Assembly: GCF_024298865.1 (NCBI RefSeq)
Contig: NZ_CP101161.1
Location: forward strand, 3,245,227 to 3,309,226
DNA: 64,000 nucleotides
Origin: Halorarius halobius
Lineage (GTDB): Archaea; Halobacteriota; Halobacteria; Halobacteriales; Haloarculaceae
Reading direction: 5' to 3'
Shown piece by piece: positions 25,078 through 34,609 of this stretch (the stretch's first letter is position 1; each line of letters starts with the position of its first letter). The notes below the pieces were generated by a model that saw only the letters and a program-made list of their open reading frames with translations, was not told where the DNA came from and did not search any database. Made by a program: the position numbers and the translations under genes.

Positions 25078-25222
25078 TCAGTCCGATTCACCGTCCTGAT
25101 CACCCTTGATAACCTGTTGTTCGACCGGACTCGCCCGAATCCGGAGCGGGAACCAGCCTTCCTCATCGATACCCAGCAGTGCCTCGGAGTACCCCTGGTC
25201 GTCCTCGCCGGCCTTCGCGGTG
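25078..25222 (-). pseudogene. virB4 3'-end fragment, copy 2
   Basis: The last ~48 codons of virB4, in one frame: A-K-A-G-E-D-D-Q-G-Y-S-E-A-L-L-G-I-D-E-E then G-W-F-P-L-R-I-R-A-S-P-V-E-Q-Q-V-I, and its own stop at 25078-25080. It is closer to the intact gene than copy 1 is. It marks another junction between virB4 and cargo. Confidence 0.85.
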
Positions 25223-25275
25223 GAGGTTTTCGCAAGGAGAAATTAGTCAAGCAACGGTCACAGCGTCGAGGCGGT

Positions 25276-25893
25276 TCACTCCAATCGACTAAGTTTTCCG
25301 AGGCGCTCCTGCTGCATGATACCGCCGGCGAAGCGGCGCAACTTCGCGACGAGTTCCGCTTCCGTCTCGTACGTATCGACCCGCAGGTCCCACCGTACCT
25401 GTGCGGAGCGGATCATCGCACTGGTTACGTTGGCCTCGTGGACGAAGATCAGCCGATTCCCGTGCGTCTCCGAAAGCGATTCGAGGATGCTTCCCGCCTC
25501 CTCACCGACGCCGAAGTTGTGCCCGAGAAACGGGAGCACGAACGCAGTGGCGTTACTGCATCTCGTGAACTCGATGCTCTGGGTGGCCGCATCGACATCC
25601 GCCGTATCCACATCAACGTCGAGTGCCAGAAACGCGTTGACGCCCGGCGAGACCCTGAGGGCTCCTTGGACCCGGCGCAAGAGTGCCTGTGCCGCATCGA
25701 TGTCCTCCTTGCTCTCGAAGAGTCGGCGCAGTGGTCCCGGAAGGTCTGCCACGGCGATCTCGCGTCGCTCCTCCTCGGTGAGCACGTAGTTGAGATTGAA
25801 CGACTTGTACGGCCCCATCAGGTAAAACAGAAACCGATCGTACGTCACGTCGCCCAACCGGCCGACGATCAGGTCGCGCGTGATCTCGCTCAT
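25276..25893 (-). CDS. Unknown haloarchaeal protein paired with HTH gene
   Basis: A 205-residue protein, mixed alpha/beta, with no membrane segment. Notable segments are Y-D-R-F-L-F-Y-L-M-G-P-Y-K (about 18-30), then F-L-A-L-D-V-D-V-D-T-A (about 87-97), and an F-V-L-P-F-L-G-H-N-F-G-V-G-E-E-A-G-S (about 117-134). The regularly placed G-P-Y, D-x-D and G-x-G-E-E motifs suggest a nucleotide- or nucleoside-binding Rossmann-like fold (MGPY near the N-terminus is reminiscent of nucleoside 2-deoxyribosyltransferase-like/TIR-like proteins), but this is an inference. Possibly the family called DUF7509. It is divergent from the HTH gene at 25991 with a shared AT-rich promoter, as in TA or defence modules. 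Confidence 0.6.
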   Translation of the reverse strand: MSEITRDLIVGRLGDVTYDRFLFYLMGPYKSFNLNYVLTEEERREIAVADLPGPLRRLFESKEDIDAAQALLRRVQGALRVSPGVNAFLALDVDVDTADVDAATQSIEFTRCSNATAFVLPFLGHNFGVGEEAGSILESLSETHGNRLIFVHEANVTSAMIRSAQVRWDLRVDTYETEAELVAKLRRFAGGIMQQERLGKLSRLE

Positions 25894-25904
25894 ACGCGAC
25901 GGCG

Positions 25905-25945
25905 CTCGGGGATATATTTAAAGAGTAGTGTTTTTGGGAATCTTT
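25905..25945. promoter_or_regulatory. Divergent promoter region
   Basis: ATATATTTAAA at 25911-25921 is the strongest TATA-like block between the divergent genes at 25893 and 25991, and probably serves the minus-strand gene. The HTH protein is the likely regulator. Confidence 0.4.
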
Positions 25946-25990
25946 GGCTTGAGAAAACCTAAGAGTCGCTCCCACGTACGACCAGATACG

Positions 25991-26397
25991 ATGGCGACGA
26001 ACGACATCCAGGGGGTCGACGGGTTTCCAGAAGACCCGGAAGACCTGCTTCCACCGGACAGCGTACTCACGCTCGACGAGTATCTCGCGATGCATGCAGC
26101 AGTCGGCCACCGCACGCGCTATGAGGTCCTCTACCGACTCGTCCACACCGGCGAGATGAGTCCGACAGAACTGGAGGCCGCACTCGACATCGATGACAGT
26201 ACCCTCCATTATCACCTCAACAAACTCGTCGACGTCGGGCTTATCGAAAAGCGGCAACGGACCGAGCGGGGACAGGATGGCCTGTACACGTACTATCGGG
26301 CGACCGTGTTCGGCGAAGTGACGCTCTCCGACGGCGTTGACGAGTTGATTCGGGGCGAACAGGAGTTCGCGGCGATGTACGACAGTACGAGCGAGCC

Positions 26398-26401
<4 letters not shown>
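25991..26401 (+). CDS. Winged-helix (ArsR-like) regulator, second copy
   Basis: A 136-residue paralogue of the regulator at 23276-23668: L-T-L-D-E-Y-L-A-M-H-A-A-V-G-H-R-T-R-Y-E opens the HTH, followed by M-S-P-T-E-L-E-A-A-L-D-I-D and the recognition helix T-L-H-Y-H-L-N-K-L-V-D-V-G-L-I-E-K-R. The wing contains L-Y-T-Y-Y-R. The start is the ATG at 25991; upstream in-frame codons overlap the promoter. Its stop TGA is the terminal TTGA of the intact IS. Reading across the insertion, the original ending would have been the same Pro followed by TAA, so the protein is unchanged by the insertion. Confidence 0.8.
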
Positions 26402-28070
<1,669 letters not shown>

Positions 28071-29213
28071 TCACTCGAGGATATCGAACACCTCGACTGC
28101 TTTATACTCCTTCCCGCGTTCTTTACCGGTCACTTCCTCGATGAGGCCATCCGATTCGAGGTCGTGGACGACCTTGTAGGCGGTCCGACGTGAGACATCG
28201 AGATACTCTACAAGATCTGGCGCAGTAAAATATGGATACTGGAGTAGCTGCCGTGCGAACTTGTCCGTTTTCGTGCTGCCAGGATACTCTTGCTCGTAGC
28301 GCGCTTGGAGATCACGGAGACGATGGGTCCGGTCGTACGATGTCTTCGCTTGACTTCGGAGCCCTTCGAGGAAGAACGTGAGCCACTGGTCCCACGCACC
28401 GTCCTCACTCACCGCCCGCATCCGCTCGACGTACTCGACCTTGTGACGATTGAAGTACGCACTCGGGTAGATGTACGGACTTTCGAGGTACCCTTCGCTC
28501 GCCAAATACAGAATAATGAGTAATCGACCGAGTCGGCCGTTCCCATCCGAGAAGGGGTGCACTGTCTCGAAGAAATAGTGGATGATAGCGGCGTCGACGA
28601 GCGGATGGTACTGCCCACCCATTTGAATGTATGACTCAAGTGAGTGCATGAGCCCAGTGAGTCCCTCCGGAGTCGGTGGGACGAACGGACGCTGTCCTGG
28701 CTGTGGGCTCGTGAGATGAACCATATGGTCGCGGAAGTCCCCGACGATGTCGCCCTCGTTCCGGACATCCTCGAGCAGCATTGAATGGAGTTCTTTGATG
28801 AGCGAGAGCGTTATCGACGCTCCGCTCTCGACTTCCTCGAGTCCGAATGTGAGTGCATTCTCGTAGTTGAGAGCTTCTTTCAGGTCTTTCCCGATCGTGG
28901 CAGCCCCGCCAGAGGGATGCGTTGTGTGGTACGCCTCGACATCTTGATACGCGACGTCTGCCCCCTCGATACGTGCTGACTCGACGGCCTCAATGCGAAT
29001 GAGAGAGGTGTAGAGAACTGCGGCGAAGTCAACTGTCGAGCTGATACCGTCGACACGGCCGATTTGATACGCTGCATCGGCTACCAGATCACGTGTCTGT
29101 TCGGAGAATTCGAGCTTCGGCTCTACTGGGAGCGGCTCCGGTGAATAGTAGGGGTTCGGATGATAGGGGACGTATTTTCCCGGCGCACTGTCGGGAAGCT
29201 CGTTGGTGGGCAT
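28071..29213 (-). CDS. Fic family protein with inhibitory helix and C-terminal HTH
   Basis: A 380-residue Fic-domain protein of the Fic_N type. The signature H-P-F-S-D-G-N-G-R-L-G-R is near residue 217 and complete, so AMP transfer (AMPylation) to target proteins is possible. The N-terminal S79-A-R-I-E83-G matches the inhibitory motif (S/T)-x-x-x-E-(G/N), which blocks ATP binding, so the protein is a self-inhibited class II Fic. Residues ~320-375 form a winged HTH (Y-F-T-A-P-D-L-V-E-Y-L-D-V-S-R-R-T-A). The start is the ATG at 29213; the longer frame upstream runs through the promoter. Three GTATAC sites lie upstream at regular spacing, probably for self-regulation. Confidence 0.9.
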   Translation of the reverse strand: MPTNELPDSAPGKYVPYHPNPYYSPEPLPVEPKLEFSEQTRDLVADAAYQIGRVDGISSTVDFAAVLYTSLIRIEAVESARIEGADVAYQDVEAYHTTHPSGGAATIGKDLKEALNYENALTFGLEEVESGASITLSLIKELHSMLLEDVRNEGDIVGDFRDHMVHLTSPQPGQRPFVPPTPEGLTGLMHSLESYIQMGGQYHPLVDAAIIHYFFETVHPFSDGNGRLGRLLIILYLASEGYLESPYIYPSAYFNRHKVEYVERMRAVSEDGAWDQWLTFFLEGLRSQAKTSYDRTHRLRDLQARYEQEYPGSTKTDKFARQLLQYPYFTAPDLVEYLDVSRRTAYKVVHDLESDGLIEEVTGKERGKEYKAVEVFDILE

Positions 29214-29241
29214 CTCGGTGCTACCGCTATCTACCCCTGTT

Positions 29242-29371
29242 GGTATAGTTGTTTTTATACCCAGTATACGTAAGTCTCGTGGACGCTCTCTTGTGGAACC
29301 GTCCGCGCGAATTGTATACGTACGAACGCTGGCACGAACTCTAAGTTTAGTGAGTATATATTCGGGTATAC
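29242..29371 (-). promoter_or_regulatory. Promoter and GTATAC repeats before fic gene
   Basis: GTATAC occurs at 29264-29269, 29314-29319 and 29366-29371, spaced 50 and 52 bases. GGTATA-N8-TATACC (29242-29261) covers the likely TATA box 30-45 bases before the ATG. The ~50-base spacing is near five turns of DNA, so the sites face the same side. Confidence 0.5.
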
Positions 29372-29398
29372 GGACGCAGTGGATTCCACCGCTCCCGT

Positions 29399-29440
29399 TT
29401 GACATCCTCACTCCGCCAGAAGGCGGAAGCTTGCGCTTGC
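29399..29440 (-). mobile_element. IS200/IS605-type right-end relic
   Basis: TTGACATCCTCACTCCGCCA, then a hairpin CCGCC/GGCGG. Read on the minus strand it ends GGATGTCAA like the intact element. It lies only 8 bases beyond the 3' end of virB4. No left end or tnpB accompanies it. Confidence 0.6.
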
Positions 29441-29447
29441 TTAACTG

Positions 29448-31454
29448 TCATTGGTCCTCCGCGCCCCCCGCTTCCCCGTCCTCGATGACCTGTTGTTCGA
29501 CCGGACTCGCGCGGATCCGGAGCGGGAACCAGCCTTCCTCGTCGATGCCGAGCAGCGCCTCGGAGTAGCCCTGATCGTCCTCGCCAGCCTTTGCGGTGCG
29601 GACCCAGTTGGCCTCGCGGTCGGAGAGGCCGAACCACTCGGCGAGCTGGTCAGCCTCCTCGTCCACGCGGTGGAGGAGCTTCAGCGAACAGAGGTCGGCG
29701 ATGGTCTTCGTCTCGGGCGTGAGCGTGAACTCGCCGCCCGTCTGCGTGATGAACTGGATCGAGAGGTCGTAGTGGCGGCTGTGGCGAACCGCGGTTTCGA
29801 GGAACTCGAGCGATGCGTTGTCGCGCATCAGATAGTGGGCCTCGTCGATTGCGAACACCGTTCGATCGATTTGCTTGGCCCGCTCGTACACCGCGTTGAA
29901 CAGCACTTGCATCATCAGGCTCGTCTCCGTGCCGCCCCGGACGCCCTCCTGCTGGTGTAAGTCGAGATACACGACGTCCGACTCGATATCGAACGCCGTC
30001 TCCCGGGCGAGGTTCGCGAGGTCGCCGTCCTCGCGGAACGAGGGGCGCAGATCCGTCAGCAACGACTCGGCCTGCGCGCGGACGCGCTCCTGTTCGCCGT
30101 CCGTCGTGTAGCCGTACTCCGCGGGCGCGTCGAGCATCGCCTCGAGGAGCCGCATCACGTCGCGGATGGTCGGCGACGCGCGGTCGTGGGTCGCCGGATC
30201 GCGAGTGATGCCCTGCTCGTCGTACGCCTCCTGGAGCGCGCGCCGGAGCGTCTGACTCCGGTCGCCGAGCGGGCTGTTCGCGATGTCGGTGAAGAACGTC
30301 TCAAAAAAGCCCATGGCCTGTGTCTGCTGGGCCGCGAGCGGGTCGAGATCCGTGGCACCGTCGAGTGCGTCCCGCGTCGGCGCCCGGATCTCCAGCGGGT
30401 TGAGCCCGCGCGTGCCGCCGACCGTGATCTGCTCGGCATCGAGCGCGTCGGCGATGGTGGCGAACTCCTGCAGCGGGTCGAGCATGACGATGGTCGTGTC
30501 CGCGTCGTACATCGCCCGCCGCAGGAGCTGGAGTTGGGTCGCGAACGACTTGCCGGCGCCCAGCTTCCCGATGGTCAGCATACAATAGCCGGTCTCGCGG
30601 TTGAAGCGGTCGAGGATGAGCGGGCTGTCGTTGACCGCATACGACCCGTACTCGATGCCCGGCTCGGCGAACGCGCCGGCGACGAACGGGAACATCGACC
30701 CGATGGCACCCGCCAGCATCGGCGTCGTCGTGTCGAGCGACTCGTGGAGTGTGTTCTTCGCCATGGGACTCGCGGCGACGGCGGCATCCAGTTGACTCCA
30801 GCGGGGGACGACCGGCGTCAGATTCGAGGGTGACCCCCGGGCGGCCGTGGCTGCGGCCTCGGCACGCGAGTCGAGGTCGCCGGCGTTGCTGGCCGTTGTC
30901 GACAGGAACATCGCGACGTCGAACGCCGTCGCGGGCGTGTTCCGGAGCGCGTCGTACAGATCCTGATGGTCGTCGAGATCCTTCTTCACGCCACGGGCGC
31001 CCGCCCGCTGCTTCTCGGTGAGGTAATCGTAGTCGGCCTGCAGGTCCTCGATGCGGTTCTCCAGGGTCGACAGCGTCCCCTGTGTGTCCCGTGGCTCGAG
31101 ATGGATGGCGATGTCCGTGTGGCTGGCCTCGGCGCCCGCGTACAGCCCCTCGAACAGCCCGTCGCGCGGGATGTCCGGGAACTCGCCGACCCAGTGGGTA
31201 CGCGTGCGGGCGTCGCCGTGCTGGACATAGGTCGCCTCCTCGGTGAGGCGGTCGGGCGCGACGAGCGAGCCGTGGATGTCGCTCACCGCATCGAGGGTGT
31301 CGTCCTCGGCCCCAGCGGGCATGCGCTCGACCACGATGTCGTCCGGTGGCTCGGCCGCGATGGGCGCGTCTGCGTCGTCTCCAGCGGGCTCGTCACTTGC
31401 ATCGCTCTCGGGGTCGTCGTCGCCCCCGCCGAACGGCAGATACTCCCGGAGCAT
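29448..31454 (-). CDS. VirB4-like T4SS ATPase
   Basis: This is the energising ATPase of the conjugation channel, 668 residues. Walker A is I-G-K-L-G-A-G-K-S-F-A-T (near 298), Walker B is V-F-A-I-D-E-A-H-Y-L (near 535), and the following I-Q-F-I-T-Q-T-G-G-E-F is the VirB4/TraC motif. A small N-terminal domain precedes the motor; the upstream gene carries the membrane-anchored VirB3/PrgI-like part, a split common in archaea. Its start overlaps the upstream gene's stop (TGATG). Two decayed copies of its last 50-90 codons lie at 25078-25222 and 23930-24207, so the 3' end of this gene has been a recombination site. Confidence 0.9.
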   Translation of the reverse strand: MLREYLPFGGGDDDPESDASDEPAGDDADAPIAAEPPDDIVVERMPAGAEDDTLDAVSDIHGSLVAPDRLTEEATYVQHGDARTRTHWVGEFPDIPRDGLFEGLYAGAEASHTDIAIHLEPRDTQGTLSTLENRIEDLQADYDYLTEKQRAGARGVKKDLDDHQDLYDALRNTPATAFDVAMFLSTTASNAGDLDSRAEAAATAARGSPSNLTPVVPRWSQLDAAVAASPMAKNTLHESLDTTTPMLAGAIGSMFPFVAGAFAEPGIEYGSYAVNDSPLILDRFNRETGYCMLTIGKLGAGKSFATQLQLLRRAMYDADTTIVMLDPLQEFATIADALDAEQITVGGTRGLNPLEIRAPTRDALDGATDLDPLAAQQTQAMGFFETFFTDIANSPLGDRSQTLRRALQEAYDEQGITRDPATHDRASPTIRDVMRLLEAMLDAPAEYGYTTDGEQERVRAQAESLLTDLRPSFREDGDLANLARETAFDIESDVVYLDLHQQEGVRGGTETSLMMQVLFNAVYERAKQIDRTVFAIDEAHYLMRDNASLEFLETAVRHSRHYDLSIQFITQTGGEFTLTPETKTIADLCSLKLLHRVDEEADQLAEWFGLSDREANWVRTAKAGEDDQGYSEALLGIDEEGWFPLRIRASPVEQQVIEDGEAGGAEDQ

Positions 31455-32473
31455 CAGTCACCCCCACCGACGAGCGGCGTCGTCCGGAGTGCGGTTGCGG
31501 TGTCGCGGGCGTCCGTGTCCGCGGTCGTCCAGTAGTCGGCCAGCAGGTCCGTGAGATCGGCTGCGGACACGCGGCGGGCGGTACAGCCGTCGATCTCGCG
31601 GATGGCGCGTTCGAGGCCGCGACACCGCTCGTCGAGCGCCTCGGCCATCGCGGCCCGCTCCTCGGCGGCGCGGGAGGCGGTGAACGCGTCGACGAACGCG
31701 CCGAGTACGGGCACGTCGACGAGTTGTGCCGTCACGCCGTGGTCGGTGTGGCGCACGGACGTGGGCCGGACGGGAACGATGACGTAGTGGTCGCGGATCG
31801 TCGTCTCCCGGGTGGCGAGGTCGCGGCGATACCAGTCCGTGTACGATTCGATGAGTCGCTCGAGCGTCGGGTTGTCCTGCACGTCCGGGTCGTCGAGGCG
31901 GTCCTCGTAGGTGGCGAGGTACTCGTCGACCGGGAACGAGCGGGTCGTCGCGTACAGCTGGATGGGGAACTCGACGGTCGTGTTCAGCACGTCCGTGAAC
32001 GCCTGTGTCGTCCGCGTCCACTCCTCGTCGGTGGCGAGCGCCATCGACGCGGGCTCGACGCGGATGGCGCCCACGAGCGCGCCGTCCGTCCGCTCGATGG
32101 CGTCATGGTCCGGGTGGACGCGCTCCAGGCGGGTGTGGGCGGCCGCGTCGTCGTGGCCCACGTCGGGCGCCGACTGGAGGTAGGAGCCGAGCGCCGTGAG
32201 CCACGTCAGGCTGTCCACGTAGCGGGGCGTCACGGCGACGAACAGCGCGCCGGCCGCGATGGCGATCACGGCGAGTGGCAGCGTCAGCGCCTCCAGGCTG
32301 GTGTCCAGAACCCGGATGGGCGGGAGCAGCGTCCGGGTGAGGAGGATGACGGCCGCGCCCGGTGCGACGGCGACGACGAGGTCGGTCAGCGAGTAGCGGC
32401 CGACCAGGGCCGTGTCGGTGTCGAGCGATTTCGGCACGCGCTTCGTCACGTCGGTGGGAGCGTCGTCGGTCAT
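31454..32473 (-). CDS. PrgI/VirB3-like membrane protein with VirB4 N-domain
   Basis: A 339-residue protein. It starts with a polar tail (about 1-30), two hydrophobic helices (about 31-48 and 63-80) in the PrgI/VirB3 manner, followed by ~250 residues resembling the N-terminal domain of VirB4 proteins (D-G-A-L-V-G-A-I-R-V-E-P near 130). It should anchor VirB4 at the membrane. The gene is coupled to virB4 by a one-base overlap and follows the VirB6-like gene by 12 bases. Confidence 0.75.
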   Translation of the reverse strand: MTDDAPTDVTKRVPKSLDTDTALVGRYSLTDLVVAVAPGAAVILLTRTLLPPIRVLDTSLEALTLPLAVIAIAAGALFVAVTPRYVDSLTWLTALGSYLQSAPDVGHDDAAAHTRLERVHPDHDAIERTDGALVGAIRVEPASMALATDEEWTRTTQAFTDVLNTTVEFPIQLYATTRSFPVDEYLATYEDRLDDPDVQDNPTLERLIESYTDWYRRDLATRETTIRDHYVIVPVRPTSVRHTDHGVTAQLVDVPVLGAFVDAFTASRAAEERAAMAEALDERCRGLERAIREIDGCTARRVSAADLTDLLADYWTTADTDARDTATALRTTPLVGGGD

Positions 32474-32485
32474 CAGTTGCAGGTG

Positions 32486-33727
32486 TTAGGGGTCACGGAG
32501 GTTGTCGAACGAGCGGGTCCGGTCGGTCGTGTTCGATGGGTCAGTCGGTGAGTTGCTGGGCGGGTGGTCGCTTTGGGCGGGCTCGCCGCCGTCCGTGCGG
32601 AGCGAGTCGAGGCGGCTGCCCGCGGCGTGGGCCCGCGAGTTCCCGGAGTCGGGGACTGCCTGGCCGTCGTTGCGGATGGCTGGCTTTCCCTGGGCGCCGC
32701 GGACGAAGTTGCGGCCGCCGCGGGCCGCCTCTCGCGACCGGGCGCGGGCGTTCGCGATGCGGCCCTGAGCCCGCTGGACGTTGACGCGGCGGGCCATCCG
32801 GTCGCCGAGGAAGAAGATGCCGCCCGCCTGCCAGATGAGGACGATCGGCGCGAGCACCGCGAGAAACGGGATGATGATCGCGGTGAGCCACGCGCCGATG
32901 CCGCCCATCGACGTGCCGAAACTATGGCCGAGGATTTCGCCCAGCCGGAACAGGATGGCCACGGGGACGGTCATGAACAGGAACGGCGTGTAGAAGCCCG
33001 CGATCTTCTTCACGAACCGGGAGACGAACGCGAACGGGCCGACGCCCGGCACCCACATGACGATGAGCACGGGCATCAGCAGGACGAACAGATAGAGGAT
33101 GAGCTGGCGGGCGAGATAGATGACGGCCAGCAGGATGAAGAGCGCGAGGTCGACGGTAAGAGAGAGGGCGAGCCCGAGGACGGCCATCCCCGAGAACGAG
33201 GCGGTCTCGAACAGCGTGATGGTCGACAGCGAGGGCACGAGGATGCCCGTAAGTGCGTTCATGAACCGCAGCGAGAACGCGGCGATCCACCACCACGAGA
33301 GAAGCCCGAGGAGGCCCGTGAACGCCCGGCGTTTGAGTTTCGCCTGGTGGTAGCTGCTGAACAGGTGGCTCGTGGACTCGAGGAGGATGACGAGTCCGAG
33401 GGCCAGGCCATAGAGGCTGAAGGAGAGCGGGACGATAGCGTTCCAGTAGTACTCGTAGAGACGTGGCCACGCGCCGTTCGTGGGTTTGCTGAAGACTGAA
33501 TTGGGGTGAGGTGTATCCGTTATCGTGGCCACCAGGGCACCGCCTTGGTTCTGTATCAACTTCTCGATTGGCCCGAAGAAAATTCGAAGAAACTCCTTAA
33601 TCGAATTGACTATCACGTCACCTAGGGCACCTGCACCACCTGAGCTACCCTGTGCAAGCACTGGTTTCGTTGCGATAATAACCAGCGCCCCACCGGCGAT
33701 CACAGCCCTAAGTCTTCGCCTATTCAT
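32486..33727 (-). CDS. VirB6/TrbL-like channel protein
   Basis: About 413 residues. The N-terminus M-N-R-R-R-L-R-A then a hydrophobic stretch ending in L-A-Q-G looks like a signal peptide. About six to seven membrane helices follow (roughly 90-335), separated by short loops, and a hydrophilic C-terminal tail (last ~100 residues) is rich in R, G, S. This layout is that of VirB6/TrbL, the inner-membrane channel of type IV secretion. The start at 33727 is preferred: it overlaps the end of the upstream lipoprotein gene by 8 bases, and the signal peptide begins there. Confidence 0.8.
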   Translation of the reverse strand: MNRRRLRAVIAGGALVIIATKPVLAQGSSGGAGALGDVIVNSIKEFLRIFFGPIEKLIQNQGGALVATITDTPHPNSVFSKPTNGAWPRLYEYYWNAIVPLSFSLYGLALGLVILLESTSHLFSSYHQAKLKRRAFTGLLGLLSWWWIAAFSLRFMNALTGILVPSLSTITLFETASFSGMAVLGLALSLTVDLALFILLAVIYLARQLILYLFVLLMPVLIVMWVPGVGPFAFVSRFVKKIAGFYTPFLFMTVPVAILFRLGEILGHSFGTSMGGIGAWLTAIIIPFLAVLAPIVLIWQAGGIFFLGDRMARRVNVQRAQGRIANARARSREAARGGRNFVRGAQGKPAIRNDGQAVPDSGNSRAHAAGSRLDSLRTDGGEPAQSDHPPSNSPTDPSNTTDRTRSFDNLRDP

Positions 33728-34607
33728 TATCTTCTTCCCGAGAAATGAGTCTGATACTCCCCTCTTTGCAGGCGTAGATTGGGTCAAAGCTCACTCCCTC
33801 GGCCTGGACTGGCTGTCCTGAGAATTTCGCCTCAATTTCCTCAGAGTGGGTTTTTTGATACCCTAGCTTGAGATGGACCGTCGATTTCAATTGATTTCCA
33901 TTGCAATCTGATTCCTCCTCGAAGAGGTATGGGGGATGGCTGTCAACGAACTCACGCTCTGTCTCCGGGGGTATGATCGCTTGTTCGGGTTTTTCTGGCT
34001 CTTTGAGGTACAATGCCGGTGAACCTCTACCGTCTCCTTCCTTTCGTGCCTCTGAATATGGGATTCCGGTGTAGAAAATATCGTAAATCCACGTTGGTGC
34101 CGTCCCTCGGTTTTCGATTGACACGTTCACATTCCCGAAGTCACGGGGCTCCTTCCCGGAATATTGAGAAACCCCAGTAATCTCAATATTTGGTCTGAGT
34201 TCGATTTGGAGGTCCTCCGAACCTTCGCTCGTAACTGCGACAACCCGGGATTTGCCTATCGGATAGTGGAATGAGTCCCGTGGAGTAATTTCGAGCACTT
34301 GCAGGCTTGCCTGGGTGGCCCCGGTTGAGACTGAGGCACTGGCATATTCACGGCCTTCTGGACCGATTAGGTTCAGCCGTTCTACGTCGTGGCCGTCCCG
34401 CAACTCGACTACCAACTCCTTCCCCTCGAACGAGTGCCCTGTGAACACACTATCCTTCGACTGATTCGGACTCGAGGGCGACCCGCCCGTAATCGCGGAA
34501 CAGCCGGCCAGCGCCGACCCGACGCCAGCAGCGCCGAGTGAAAGCACCGCCCGTCGCGAGGGCGTGTGAGCGATACCGTCGGTCGTGGATGAATCGTTGC
34601 GTTGCAT
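33720..34607 (-). CDS. Tat-exported lipoprotein in T4SS operon
   Basis: About 295 residues. The N-terminus has a twin-arginine signal (S-R-R-A-V-L-S-L-G-A-A-G-V-G-S-A-L) immediately followed by the lipobox A-G-C-S, so the mature protein is tethered outside the membrane through lipid on Cys. The rest is a beta-rich extracellular region with repeated I/V alternation, Ig-like, and no known catalytic motif. The start at 34607 lies 3 bases after the upstream gene's stop. A structural or surface-contact role in mating is likely from position; no family is recognised. Confidence 0.78.
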   Translation of the reverse strand: MQRNDSSTTDGIAHTPSRRAVLSLGAAGVGSALAGCSAITGGSPSSPNQSKDSVFTGHSFEGKELVVELRDGHDVERLNLIGPEGREYASASVSTGATQASLQVLEITPRDSFHYPIGKSRVVAVTSEGSEDLQIELRPNIEITGVSQYSGKEPRDFGNVNVSIENRGTAPTWIYDIFYTGIPYSEARKEGDGRGSPALYLKEPEKPEQAIIPPETEREFVDSHPPYLFEEESDCNGNQLKSTVHLKLGYQKTHSEEIEAKFSGQPVQAEGVSFDPIYACKEGSIRLISREEDNE

Positions 34608-34609
34608 GT

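Noticed and set aside
31346..32551. A 401-codon frame on the plus strand
   Set aside because: Antisense to the PrgI/VirB3-like and VirB4 genes and rich in R, G and V; a shadow of those genes.
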